Shown piece after piece: positions 9,098 to 17,343 of a DNA stretch of 64,000 bases. The notes beneath the pieces are model-generated. The model made no database searches and was not told the origin of the DNA. It saw only the letters and a program-made list of their open reading frames with translations. Numbering within the stretch: position 1 is the first letter of the stretch; each line of letters begins with the position of its first letter. The translations under genes and the position numbers were made by a program. The DNA comes from Amphritea balenae (lineage in GTDB: Bacteria; Pseudomonadota; Gammaproteobacteria; Pseudomonadales; Balneatricaceae). The stretch is taken from assembly GCF_003858655.1 (NCBI RefSeq), contig NZ_RQXV01000003.1:248001-312000 (forward strand), written 5' to 3'.

Positions 9098-9162
9098 ACA
9101 GCTAATAGAACCAGTAAAGCTGGTATTAGTTGTGCGCTGCTACTGAGTGACAGTAGCAGCGC
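9098..9162 (-). other. Two adjacent intercistronic hairpins between dmpB and dmpC
   Basis: Hairpin B (9134-9162) is a perfect 12-bp stem, GCGCTGCTACTG paired with CAGTAGCAGCGC, with a 5-base loop. Hairpin A (9098-9133) is directly next to it: outer arms ACAGCTAATA/TATTAGTTGT and inner arms CCAG/CTGG. Neither is followed by a T run, so RNA stabilisation or processing is more likely than termination. Confidence 0.7.
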
Positions 9163-9179
9163 TGTGAACTTTGATAGGA

Positions 9180-10103
9180 TCAGGTAAGAACCGTTAGGAA
9201 TCGGTCATTCAGTACGCGGTCATGATAGAAAATTGCCTTACCCAGCTGCTCGGCCTGCCAGGTCACCGGCTCATGATCCGGATAGTGATAATCTCCATCG
9301 CAGAATACTTCGGAGCGGTTACCCGATGGGTCAAAGAAATAGATCGTCTTACCATGGGTCAGACCGTGACGGGTCGGACCGATATCCAGAGAAACATCTT
9401 CCATGGAGATCAGGTCGGCAGCGCGCAACACATCTTCCCAGGTGTCCAGTATGAACGAGGCATGGTGAAATTTACCCGGCTCTGGATGCTCAATAAAGGC
9501 AACATCGTGGGCCTTCATACCGACCGTCAGGAACTGGGCAATACGGGTACCTTCAGGATCAAGCACCTGCTCTGCCAGTTCAAAGCCCAGCACATCCCGG
9601 AACAGATCCAGAGTGCCTTTGATATTAGGTCCGTACAGCAGGCAATGATCGAAGCGTGTTGCCTTCATGCCTTTCAGACCACGAGGCCAGGCTTCAGGGT
9701 TTACATTCCCCACTCCCCACTTACCGGTCTGTTCCTTCTCTGCATAAATTTCAAACATGTGACCGGTCGGCGAGTCAAAACGGATACGGCGACCGCAACC
9801 ATTCAGCTCTCCTGCCGGAATCTCTTCTACGTTACAACCATATCCGATCAGTTCAGCATGCAACCTTTCCAGAACCTGGTTATCCAGTACTTTGTAGCCA
9901 ACAAAATCCATACCCGGCTCATCTGCTTCACGCAACACGACTGAAAACTTATCGACTTCAGTCCAGCCTTTTAGGTAAACACGGCCCTGAGAGTCACGTT
10001 CAACTTCGATCAGACCTATCAGGTCGCGATAATGTTTAAGCGCTTCTTCAACATCCAATACCCGAATCTGAATATGACCGGGACGCATTACACCTTTTCT
10101 CAT
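9180..10103 (-). CDS. dmpB: Catechol 2,3-dioxygenase (extradiol, type I)
   Basis: 307 residues, two vicinal-oxygen-chelate domains. The iron ligands fall at His153 ([12 protein letters not shown]), His214 ([10 protein letters not shown]) and Glu265 (GNRSEVF), the same numbers as in the well-studied XylE enzyme. It opens the ring of catechol next to the hydroxyls to give 2-hydroxymuconic semialdehyde. A GAGGAAAAG ribosome-binding site precedes the ATG. It lies directly downstream of dmpQ, whose ferredoxin re-reduces the iron when the enzyme is oxidatively inactivated. Confidence 0.97.
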   Translation of the reverse strand: MRKGVMRPGHIQIRVLDVEEALKHYRDLIGLIEVERDSQGRVYLKGWTEVDKFSVVLREADEPGMDFVGYKVLDNQVLERLHAELIGYGCNVEEIPAGELNGCGRRIRFDSPTGHMFEIYAEKEQTGKWGVGNVNPEAWPRGLKGMKATRFDHCLLYGPNIKGTLDLFRDVLGFELAEQVLDPEGTRIAQFLTVGMKAHDVAFIEHPEPGKFHHASFILDTWEDVLRAADLISMEDVSLDIGPTRHGLTHGKTIYFFDPSGNRSEVFCDGDYHYPDHEPVTWQAEQLGKAIFYHDRVLNDRFLTVLT

Positions 10104-10127
10104 GATCTTTTCCTCAGCTTTTTACTT

Positions 10128-10478
10128 TTATTGTTTAACTGCAGACAGCGTTACGGCTGCCTGTTGATATGAAGATTCCGGTGCCCGGTAGTGATCTGAT
10201 TCAATCTCAAGGTCAGTTCGGGGAAAGACCCGACAAGCAAGGGCATAGCCACGCTGCTGCTCTGCTTCCGAGATATGGGCTTTGCTCATCCGTTTAGTCT
10301 CGTATTCCCCTGCGAGAATACGAATTTTACAAACGCCACATCCCCCACCCCGACAACCCACACTGATAGCTGCAGCGCTGTGACGCTCCATCCCCACCAG
10401 TAACACCTGATCTTCAGCACACTCGAAGCTCTGATTCCGGTTAATAACCCTAATCTGGTGTGAAGACTGATCGGGCAT
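10128..10478 (-). CDS. dmpQ: Chloroplast-type [2Fe-2S] ferredoxin, dioxygenase-reactivating
   Basis: About 116 residues with the plant-type cluster motif CRGGGCGVC (C-x4-C-x2-C) and a distal cysteine in YALACRVFP. DmpQ/XylT ferredoxins reactivate catechol 2,3-dioxygenase by reducing its iron. An upstream ATG at 10490 exists, but GGAG six bases before the ATG at 10478 favours the shorter form (MPDQSSHQIRVI). It is the first gene after its own sigma54 promoter (start site about 10513), so the lower pathway has a second transcription entry point here. Confidence 0.9.
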   Translation of the reverse strand: MPDQSSHQIRVINRNQSFECAEDQVLLVGMERHSAAAISVGCRGGGCGVCKIRILAGEYETKRMSKAHISEAEQQRGYALACRVFPRTDLEIESDHYRAPESSYQQAAVTLSAVKQ

Positions 10479-10523
10479 TTGAATCTCCATTCAAGTTCAT
10501 TCGGTTTCATTCACTCTAGTTAG

Positions 10524-10539
10524 AGCAACCACTGTGCCA
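10524..10539 (-). promoter_or_regulatory. Sigma54 -24/-12 promoter before dmpQ
   Basis: The minus strand reads TGGCACAGTGGTTGCT, an excellent sigma54 promoter. The predicted start near 10513 gives a leader of about 35 bases. A weak AATCAT/ATGATT inverted repeat at 10662-10689 lies 123-150 bases upstream, the usual range for an enhancer site, but it is not convincing alone. Confidence 0.85.
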
Positions 10540-10620
10540 GCATTACCAAAAACCAAAAAAACAACTCATAACACGCTGTTTTTAAAGCACTTAAAAATCA
10601 TCCCAACAAAATACAGGCAT

Positions 10621-10646
10621 AAAAAAACCCGTTCTTATAAACGGGC
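10621..10646 (-). terminator. Terminator of the doxX-GHR-DODA operon
   Basis: Minus-strand stem CCCGTT/AACGGG followed by a run of seven T. It lies 68 bases after the dioxygenase stop and just upstream of the dmpQ promoter, so it isolates the inserted module from the lower pathway. Confidence 0.8.
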
Positions 10647-10713
10647 TTTCAGCAAATAATTAATCATTTCAGCAATAAGGTTCATGATTTCATTAGCTTT
10701 ACTACAGTGGTTC

Positions 10714-11493
10714 TCAACACCAGAGATAGGACTCCATTGAGATCGCCCGGTACAGAATCGGGCTTTCCAATACTCTGAACGAGTCCTGCCAACTGCTGGC
10801 CCCCATCGCCACCAATAATGGTAAATAGTGCTCAGAAGACGGATGCGCCTGTTGATAGTCTTTAGTTTCAATATGCGGCTGACTAAGCGCTGTTGTATCG
10901 CGAGAGGCTACTTTTTCCCTGACCCAATACTGAAAACGTTGAGCATAAGCGGCTGGAGGGCCATTATTAAACGCCATATCAAACAGATTATGGGTCACCC
11001 CTCCGGTCGTAACTATGGCAATCCCCTGGTCTCGCAGCTCACCAAGAACTCGTCCAAGCAGGAGCAGACTCACCGGATCCAGGCGGCTATCTAACGATAA
11101 CTGCAGCACCGGAACCTGTGCCGCTGGTAAGAGATGCATCAACGGTACCCAGGCCCCATGATCCAGCCCCCTGCTCCGGTTCAGCGCCACTGTGAATTGG
11201 CTTTGTTGCAGATGTGACTGAACCATTTCGGCCAATTCTGGATTACCGATAGCCGGATACTGCAACTGATATAGAGCGTCAGGAAATCCACCAAAGTCAT
11301 GGATAGTTTCCGGGTTATTCACCGCCGTTAACTGAAGCCCGCTTGTCTGCCAGTGAGGGGAGATAACCAGCACCGCTTTGCTAGCTGAGAACTGACTCTG
11401 CAGCTGACTGAGCAGGACACCCGCTTTACCCGGCTCGATCGCCCACATCGGCGATCCGTGACTAATAAACATGACCGGGGCTTTACTCTGCAT
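10714..11493 (-). CDS. DODA/LigB-type extradiol ring-cleavage dioxygenase
   Basis: 259 residues of the class III (LigB/4,5-DOPA dioxygenase, YgiD) family. Conserved histidines are in FISHGSP, ISPHWQ, IHDFGGFP, LDHGAW and HPSSEHYLPLLVAMG, matching the zinc or iron site and catalytic positions of this family. Members cleave catechol-like rings; E. coli YgiD uses DOPA. The start overlaps the stop of the glutathionyl-hydroquinone reductase gene, so the two are coupled. It probably handles hydroquinones or catechols that DmpB does not, but the substrate cannot be read from sequence. Confidence 0.85.
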   Translation of the reverse strand: MQSKAPVMFISHGSPMWAIEPGKAGVLLSQLQSQFSASKAVLVISPHWQTSGLQLTAVNNPETIHDFGGFPDALYQLQYPAIGNPELAEMVQSHLQQSQFTVALNRSRGLDHGAWVPLMHLLPAAQVPVLQLSLDSRLDPVSLLLLGRVLGELRDQGIAIVTTGGVTHNLFDMAFNNGPPAAYAQRFQYWVREKVASRDTTALSQPHIETKDYQQAHPSSEHYLPLLVAMGASSWQDSFRVLESPILYRAISMESYLWC

Positions 11494-12455
11494 CAGGACA
11501 GCTCCTCCAGGTAGCTATACCAGTCCAGCTCAGGGCCCGCAGGCACAATCCCATTCGGGTTTAATGCCTGAATAGAGTAGTAACCGGCTTTTATATGGTC
11601 TACCCGGGTATTCTTAGCGAACGCAGATATCTGTAGCAAACGCTCCAGATAAGCAGAGATGTTTGAATAATCACTAATTCGCTGACGGTTAGTTTTAAAT
11701 AAACTGAAATAGGCAGGATCAAAACGAACCAGGGTGACAAATAATCTGATATCACTCTCGGTCAGTTGCTCTCCCACAGCAAAGCGCTGCTCAGCGAAGT
11801 GCGCTTCCAACCAGTCCAGCGTACGAAATACTTCAGCATAGGCTTCCTCATAAGCCCCCTGAGAGGAAGCAAAACCCGCTTTGTACACTCCATTATTCAG
11901 GGACTCATAGATACGCTCATTAAAACTTATGATCTGTTGCTCCAACGTAACCGGTAATAGGTCAACTTCTGAACGGTGCAGTGGACGCAGATCCCGATTA
12001 AATAGCCGGACAATATCCTCAGATTCATTATTAAGAATCAACTCTTGTTCTACATCCCACAACACTGGAACCGTCGCACGACCGGTGTATTCAGCATCAC
12101 TGCGGGTATAGAGCTGATGCATATACTCAAAAGATTCATGATCGGTGGCCGTACTACCGGGAAAATCACCAAACTTCCAGCCATAATCACTCAGTACAGG
12201 TTCAACTACACTAATCGGAATATACTCTTCCAGTCCCAGTAAGGAGCGGGCAATAAGCGTCCGGGTTGCCCAGGGGCAAATATAGGCAACATACAGCTTT
12301 ACCCCAAGCGCTTGTTTCTGTTGAGAAACCACCGCGTTGACCCGTTCTGCGGATACACTATCCCTGAAGGCACTGCTCTGTCGGACAAAACGACCCTCAG
12401 CATCTTTTTTCTGAACCGGATCCCACTTACTTTGCCATATACCATTAACTAACAT
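11493..12455 (-). CDS. Glutathionyl-hydroquinone reductase (xi-class GST, YqjG-like)
   Basis: 320 residues. The thioredoxin-like domain carries the catalytic CPWA motif with Cys60 (VAYICPWATRTLIARSLLGL), followed by the family motifs FPGSTATDHESFEYMHQLY and RATVPVLWDVEQ. These enzymes remove glutathione from glutathionyl-hydroquinones and so recycle hydroquinones formed when quinones react with glutathione. It sits between DoxX and DODA genes under a divergent LysR regulator, an arrangement that recalls the YhaJ-controlled yqjF/yqjG genes of E. coli. A protective role against quinones from phenol oxidation is likely. Confidence 0.92.
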   Translation of the reverse strand: MLVNGIWQSKWDPVQKKDAEGRFVRQSSAFRDSVSAERVNAVVSQQKQALGVKLYVAYICPWATRTLIARSLLGLEEYIPISVVEPVLSDYGWKFGDFPGSTATDHESFEYMHQLYTRSDAEYTGRATVPVLWDVEQELILNNESEDIVRLFNRDLRPLHRSEVDLLPVTLEQQIISFNERIYESLNNGVYKAGFASSQGAYEEAYAEVFRTLDWLEAHFAEQRFAVGEQLTESDIRLFVTLVRFDPAYFSLFKTNRQRISDYSNISAYLERLLQISAFAKNTRVDHIKAGYYSIQALNPNGIVPAGPELDWYSYLEELS

Positions 12456-12516
12456 GATCTGCCTCTTTCACTAAACTATGACCCCAGCCAAAAGACCGGG
12501 GCAGAATGTCATTAAA

Positions 12517-12927
12517 TTATGCCGGCAACTTTTCAGTACGATCCTGTAGCAAAGCAAACTTACCATTACCCAACAGAAACTGAGCAACAGAGGCGAAGAT
12601 CAGGAACACAGGATACTCCCAGCCACCACCTTCGTTACCAAAGCCCCAGCCATTCGCACCATGCACCAGCACCACAGAACCGATCAGTACCGGGATCAGA
12701 GCAGCGGCAACCCAGCGGGCATAAACCCCCAGCACCAGAGCAGCACCGCCGGCGATTTCAAGCGCCATCGTTAAAGGCCCCAGAAAAGCAGGTAAACCCA
12801 AAGAACCAAAGAAACCGGCCGTTCCCTCTGGCGTAAAGACCAGCAGTTTCAACAGACCATGGGCCAGATACATAACACCCAAAGCGATACGGAGAAGAGT
12901 TGCGGCGTAGTAAGGTTGAGTTGTCAT
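12517..12927 (-). CDS. DoxX family inner-membrane protein
   Basis: About 136 residues with four hydrophobic segments (LLRIALGVMYLAHGLLKLL; FFGSLGLPAFLGPLTMALEIAGG; WVAAALIPVLIGSVVLVHG; YPVFLIFASVAQFLLG). It belongs to the DoxX/YqjF/YphA family. The longer frame to 13005 is unlikely because GAGG stands well placed before the ATG at 12927. E. coli yqjF, a relative, is the gene switched on by the LysR protein YhaJ in response to breakdown products of nitroaromatics. Here it is the first gene of the module and divergent from a LysR gene, so a similar aromatic-quinone response is inferred. Confidence 0.85.
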   Translation of the reverse strand: MTTQPYYAATLLRIALGVMYLAHGLLKLLVFTPEGTAGFFGSLGLPAFLGPLTMALEIAGGAALVLGVYARWVAAALIPVLIGSVVLVHGANGWGFGNEGGGWEYPVFLIFASVAQFLLGNGKFALLQDRTEKLPA

Positions 12928-13040
12928 TGTTTTTTCCTCAGATAAATTCAATTCAGTCGATGAGGATAATTTTTGACCAAACACAAAAAACAAACAATAA
13001 TCCATTTAATTGACTTATTGTTTAGGAATCTTTAACAATC

Positions 13041-13925
13041 ATGGATAAACTCAATCTGATGACCTCTTTTATCGCGGTCGCGGAAGCGGGCAGTTTTACT
13101 GCAGCAGCCAGACAATTGGGTAAAACCAAAGCACTGGTCAGCACCCATGTTTCCCAGCTGGAAGAGTGGTTGAAGGTTCGCCTGATTATTCGCTCAACCC
13201 GCAGCATGATGCTGACGCCCGAAGGGCAGAGTTACTATGAGCAGGCGAAGAAAATTCTGGATGATGTAGCCAGCCTTGAGGCTGACCTACTTTATAAAAA
13301 CCAGTCACTGGTAGGACGGTTAAGAATTTCAGCCCCCACCACATTCGGCGAACTGGTTTTAATGCCCTTTATTGCCCAAATGACCGCAGATAATCCAGAG
13401 CTGAATATCGATCTGATGCTGAATGACCGCTATGTCGACCTGATAGGCGAAGGTTTCGATATGGGGATACGGATTGGTAAGCTGGAAGATTCCAGCCTGA
13501 TCGCCCGTTCCGCCGGTGATCGCAAAATGACCCTTTGTGCCACTGCCGGGTTTATCGATCGATTTGGCTTGCCAGAACAACTTGAACAGCTATCAGAGAT
13601 GCCCTGCGTTTTTGACAGCAATTTTCGTGAAGGCGCAGGTTGGAGCTTTCACAGGGACGATCAAGAAGTTGAGGTAAAACCCCGCTTTGTCGCCAGAGTA
13701 AACAGTGCGCTAGCCGCGGCTAACATGGCCCGAACCGGAGCAGTGATTGCTAATTGTCCGGACTTTGCAGTCCAGAGCCTTATTGAACAGGGCGAGCTTA
13801 TCCCTCTATTCGAAGAGCACCCTCAACGGCCAATACCGGTCAATATTATTTATCCCCACCGGCAACACCTTTCGACCAAAGTTAAAACTTTTACCGACGG
13901 GCTGATAAATTACCTGGCCCGGTAA
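13041..13925 (+). CDS. LysR-family transcriptional regulator of the quinone module
   Basis: 294 residues. The N-terminal winged helix-turn-helix (MDKLNLMTSFIAVAEAGSFTAAARQLGKTKALVS) and the effector domain from about residue 90 are standard for the family. It is divergent from the DoxX gene with a 113-base gap, the usual arrangement for a regulator and its target. The setting (DoxX, YqjG-like reductase) resembles E. coli YhaJ, but identity to YhaJ was not measured. It runs convergent to dmpP and shares a bidirectional terminator with it, so the module is a self-contained unit within the phenol genes. Confidence 0.9.
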   Translation: MDKLNLMTSFIAVAEAGSFTAAARQLGKTKALVSTHVSQLEEWLKVRLIIRSTRSMMLTPEGQSYYEQAKKILDDVASLEADLLYKNQSLVGRLRISAPTTFGELVLMPFIAQMTADNPELNIDLMLNDRYVDLIGEGFDMGIRIGKLEDSSLIARSAGDRKMTLCATAGFIDRFGLPEQLEQLSEMPCVFDSNFREGAGWSFHRDDQEVEVKPRFVARVNSALAAANMARTGAVIANCPDFAVQSLIEQGELIPLFEEHPQRPIPVNIIYPHRQHLSTKVKTFTDGLINYLAR

Positions 13926-13926
13926 T

Positions 13927-13951
13927 AAAAAAGCCGCAGATGCGGCTTTTT
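13927..13951. terminator. Bidirectional terminator between the LysR gene and dmpP
   Basis: Stem AAAAAGCCGCA/TGCGGCTTTTT with a 2-base centre. It ends the lysR gene (+) and lies just past the dmpP stop (-), so upper-pathway transcripts probably stop here. Confidence 0.9.
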
Positions 13952-13979
13952 GATAGAGATGGAAAATATCTCTGCAATT

Positions 13980-15041
13980 TTAAATCCTTTTAAACAGGGC
14001 GGATTTACTCTGTTCTTCCGCACCATCAGCCGCTGTCACGAAACGTTCCATATGGATATCACGTTCAAACAGTCGTCCCTGCATCAGAGTTGTTATTGCA
14101 GCATCGATCATCGGCGGAGGCCCGCAAAGATAGGCTTTATTGCCATCAAACCGACCATCGAAGTGGTCTATTGCCGCCTCATGAACAAAGCCGGTAAAAC
14201 CACTCCAGTCATCCCCCTCTTCAGGGGCATTAAGCGCCGGAACATAGGTAAAGTTGGCAAACTCTTTATCCAGGTTCTCAAACAGTTCCCGGTTATAAAG
14301 TTCAGCCACATTACGCGCGCCCTGTAACAGGGTAATCTGACGATCATCACCCTCTTCCAGCATATCTAAGATCATCGACTGGGGGCTGGAAAGACCGGAT
14401 CCACCAGCAATGAAAATTGCACCTTGTTCATCAGATTTACGCACAAAGAACTGACCATAGGGGCCTGTTACATCGATAGTATCTCCCACCTGTAACTCTT
14501 CATGCAGATAGGTCGTACCCGCACCGCCAGGCACCTGACGTACATGCAACTCAAGGGTAGTCGCATCAGACGACTTATTCGCTATCGAGAACGCCCGATT
14601 ACCTTCAACGCCTGGAATATTCAGGTTGATGTACTGTCCTGCCTGAAACTCCATCGGTTTATCCAGCTCAAAGAAAATACCTTTGATCGTTGGCGAAAGA
14701 TTCTGAATTTCAGTAACAGTACCGACAAAATCCAGCACCGGGTATCCGGCAAAATCCTCATCAACATCGATATCCGCTTCGATCACCATATCGGACTCTG
14801 GGGTGCAGCAGCAGGCCAGCACTTTACCCTCTTCACGTTCCATATCCATTAGCGCAAAGGGGGATGCATTACCCAGATCACCTTCACCTTCCAACACCTG
14901 CACCTTGCAGGTGGCACAAGTACCATGCCCACAGGCAAAGGGTAGCCAGACGCCCTGTCGCAGAGCTGCATCAAGGATGGTTTGTCCGTCTTCAACCTCG
15001 ATTACATCGCCGGTTGGTTCTACTGTCACTTCATAACTCAT
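13980..15041 (-). CDS. dmpP: Phenol hydroxylase reductase component
   Basis: 353 residues in three domains: an N-terminal [2Fe-2S] ferredoxin (Cys37, Cys42, Cys45 in ACGHGTCATCKV and a distal cysteine near 76-78), an FAD domain (RAFSIANKS) and an NAD domain (IFIAGGSGLSSPQSM). It passes electrons from NADH to the diiron oxygenase DmpN. Length matches DmpP. It is the last gene of the upper operon and, unlike in the classic dmp operon, is followed by a terminator and a foreign module instead of dmpQ. Confidence 0.96.
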   Translation of the reverse strand: MSYEVTVEPTGDVIEVEDGQTILDAALRQGVWLPFACGHGTCATCKVQVLEGEGDLGNASPFALMDMEREEGKVLACCCTPESDMVIEADIDVDEDFAGYPVLDFVGTVTEIQNLSPTIKGIFFELDKPMEFQAGQYINLNIPGVEGNRAFSIANKSSDATTLELHVRQVPGGAGTTYLHEELQVGDTIDVTGPYGQFFVRKSDEQGAIFIAGGSGLSSPQSMILDMLEEGDDRQITLLQGARNVAELYNRELFENLDKEFANFTYVPALNAPEEGDDWSGFTGFVHEAAIDHFDGRFDGNKAYLCGPPPMIDAAITTLMQGRLFERDIHMERFVTAADGAEEQSKSALFKRI

Positions 15042-15104
15042 ACTTTCACCTTGCTACAGGGCAGCCGGTATACCCGCCGCCCTGCCTTACTCGACTAAGC
15101 GTTG

Positions 15105-15467
15105 TTAAACACCCGCGTTGTTATAGCCTTGTAATTCCGGAGTCTTAAAGCGGATCAGTGATTTATGACCCACCCCCTGCGATTCCAGAGATACATCCAA
15201 CTGGGGCTTAAACGGCTCGTTATCCAGCAACCATTCAGCTGTCTCCCAGTTAATCTGACTAAACTCAGGATGCTGACCAAAGGCTTCCGGAATAATCTGT
15301 TCCATCACCGCCGCAAACGGCATTGATGGCGGCAGCGGAAACGCCTTGGCGGCACAAAACATGCGGTGTTCATCCCAACCAAAATAAACAATCTGGTTTC
15401 CACCGAAGTTTTCAACCCGGTCCATTCGCTCGCCCTTATAGCCGGGCTTTAAAGAAAAAACTGGCAT
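15105..15467 (-). CDS. dmpO: Phenol hydroxylase subunit P4
   Basis: 120 residues, as DmpO/PhO. The sequence NQIVYFGWDEHRMFCAAKAF is characteristic. It is the small structural subunit of the (LNO)2 oxygenase. It follows dmpN by 59 bases with a good ribosome-binding site. Confidence 0.93.
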   Translation of the reverse strand: MPVFSLKPGYKGERMDRVENFGGNQIVYFGWDEHRMFCAAKAFPLPPSMPFAAVMEQIIPEAFGQHPEFSQINWETAEWLLDNEPFKPQLDVSLESQGVGHKSLIRFKTPELQGYNNAGV

Positions 15468-15526
15468 CTTTATTTCCTCATCTTATCGGGGGTAGCAGTA
15501 CTACCCCGTTCTTATTCTTGTTCTGA

Positions 15527-17029
15527 TCAGGCTATGCCTTTCCACTGGTTCCAACGGATCTCATCGGGTGAGCCTTTGATATCCATATTGTCGACGCCAA
15601 CATTCATCTTGTAGTAATCACTCAGAATATCGCCGACCTCCGGGCCACCGCAGTTACCCTGGAAGATCTGATGTACCGGCAACCAGGCCTGCACATACTT
15701 TTCTGGTTCTTCTTCAAAGATGTCGCAGCAACCATCAGAACAGAAGTGATAACGCTCCCCCTGATAAAGGGTATCGCGCATGGAGTTCTGATTCGGATTA
15801 TCCATTTCGGTAAACAGCATCGGGATCTGACAGGTCTGACACAGCTGCGGCAGGCCTGAGGTATAAAAGCGCTCGCCCTTAGCTTCCTGCTCTTTAGCTA
15901 ACTCCCAAAGCGGACGGTAGTACTTGTCGAACGTATCGGGATATTTCTCAGACAGCCAATCCAGCTCCTCATCGGTTGGAATCCAGGTATGGAAACCTGC
16001 GGCATGACCGTGGGTATAGAAAGTCCACCAGGCCTGATGCGAAATATGCTCTTTCTCTTTTTCGATCACTTCAGAGTACTTCGGCATGGTGATACCGTAA
16101 CGGGCCAGATCTTTAAACAGCGCACCACCGGCTTCTTCAAAATACACTTCCCAGGCTTCTTTCCAGGACATCACCTTATTTGGCAGCATGTAGTCCATCA
16201 TCATTGCGACGATGGTCAGCAGGCGGGTACCGCGCCAGAACCACTTATCGATCCACTTCTGCACAATCGGCACATTATCTTCATGCTGTTCCAGCAGGAA
16301 CTTAATCACTTCCAGACCCAGCGTCATATGTCGGGCTTCATCCGACTGTGCCGAGAAACCAAAAGTCACTGTCGCCATATCACCGTTGTGGGCAGCACCG
16401 GACATAAACGGAACAAATAACAGGTTTGTCAGTACGTACTCAAACGAGAAACCGATCGCGATCATAAATTCAAACGGACCAGCAGAGCGGGCATCGGTAA
16501 AGAAGGAGCGAGGAACAGACAGGTACCATACGCGATCATGCATATGGCTGAATTCCTGGAAACCGTCGAAGAACTTGTTGTAGTGGCTCATCGCATGGAT
16601 CTGGGTCTGTACATGGCGCAGTTCATCCAGCGACTGCATCTGACATGCAACCCGGGCACCGACACCACCAAACTGACGACCCACATGAGCAAACCCCTGA
16701 TAGGCCTGATATTCCAGTGGTGAAACACCGGTCAGGAAGATCTTTACTGCATTAACATAGCGAGGATCAACAACGTTCAGGTGACCATTATTTTGAGAGA
16801 ACGCATCAAAGATGGCATATAGCTTCTTCTCTTTTTCTGCCTGATACTTCCAGTAAGAATCCATCGTCAGACGGAACGGATCTTCCCACTTATTCCAGTC
16901 GGTAATTTTAATACCTTCGAACTCTTCATACGGGAACGCTTCTTTACGATCTTCGTAGGAGAAATCCCAGTCCAGATCACGGGTCAGCAGACGGTATTTG
17001 TCTTTTATATTTAGTTTTTTAGCTGCCAT
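15527..17029 (-). CDS. dmpN: Phenol hydroxylase large (diiron) subunit
   Basis: 500 residues. The two E-x-x-H iron motifs are visible as DELRHVQTQ and DEARHMTLG, as in bacterial multicomponent monooxygenases. A C-terminal YHS-type zinc region has paired cysteines (LCQTCQIPM and CSDGCCDIFEEEPEKY). It holds the active site that hydroxylates phenol to catechol. It starts 12 bases after dmpM ends. Confidence 0.97.
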   Translation of the reverse strand: MAAKKLNIKDKYRLLTRDLDWDFSYEDRKEAFPYEEFEGIKITDWNKWEDPFRLTMDSYWKYQAEKEKKLYAIFDAFSQNNGHLNVVDPRYVNAVKIFLTGVSPLEYQAYQGFAHVGRQFGGVGARVACQMQSLDELRHVQTQIHAMSHYNKFFDGFQEFSHMHDRVWYLSVPRSFFTDARSAGPFEFMIAIGFSFEYVLTNLLFVPFMSGAAHNGDMATVTFGFSAQSDEARHMTLGLEVIKFLLEQHEDNVPIVQKWIDKWFWRGTRLLTIVAMMMDYMLPNKVMSWKEAWEVYFEEAGGALFKDLARYGITMPKYSEVIEKEKEHISHQAWWTFYTHGHAAGFHTWIPTDEELDWLSEKYPDTFDKYYRPLWELAKEQEAKGERFYTSGLPQLCQTCQIPMLFTEMDNPNQNSMRDTLYQGERYHFCSDGCCDIFEEEPEKYVQAWLPVHQIFQGNCGGPEVGDILSDYYKMNVGVDNMDIKGSPDEIRWNQWKGIA

Positions 17030-17041
17030 TGTCTTATACCC

Positions 17042-17311
17042 CTACAGTTTCCACTCGAGAACGAACTGGTCGTCATCTTCATCTACGTTGCCACCGAGGG
17101 TGATCAGATTGATATGCAGTTCCTGCACATCCCAGTCACGCCCCATCTTCTCTTCTACTACTTCTCGCTCAATAACTAACCGGCCTTCCCGTTCAATACG
17201 GATCATGGCAGGCATATGGATAACGGTTGCATCCGGGTTACTCTCTTCGATAGCTTCCACGATATAGCGGGACTCATCGTTATCCTGGAGTGCGATATAT
17301 ACTTTTGACAT
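17042..17311 (-). CDS. dmpM: Phenol hydroxylase activator (effector) protein
   Basis: 89 residues, the size of DmpM, the cofactor-free regulatory protein that binds the hydroxylase and tunes electron transfer and substrate access. It begins MSKVYIALQDNDESRYIVEAI and contains IEREVVEEKMGRDWDVQELH, typical of the family. It is located between dmpL and dmpN as expected. Confidence 0.93.
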   Translation of the reverse strand: MSKVYIALQDNDESRYIVEAIEESNPDATVIHMPAMIRIEREGRLVIEREVVEEKMGRDWDVQELHINLITLGGNVDEDDDQFVLEWKL

Positions 17312-17343
17312 TGCTTTAATCCTTATTCTTATTGCCAGCAGTG

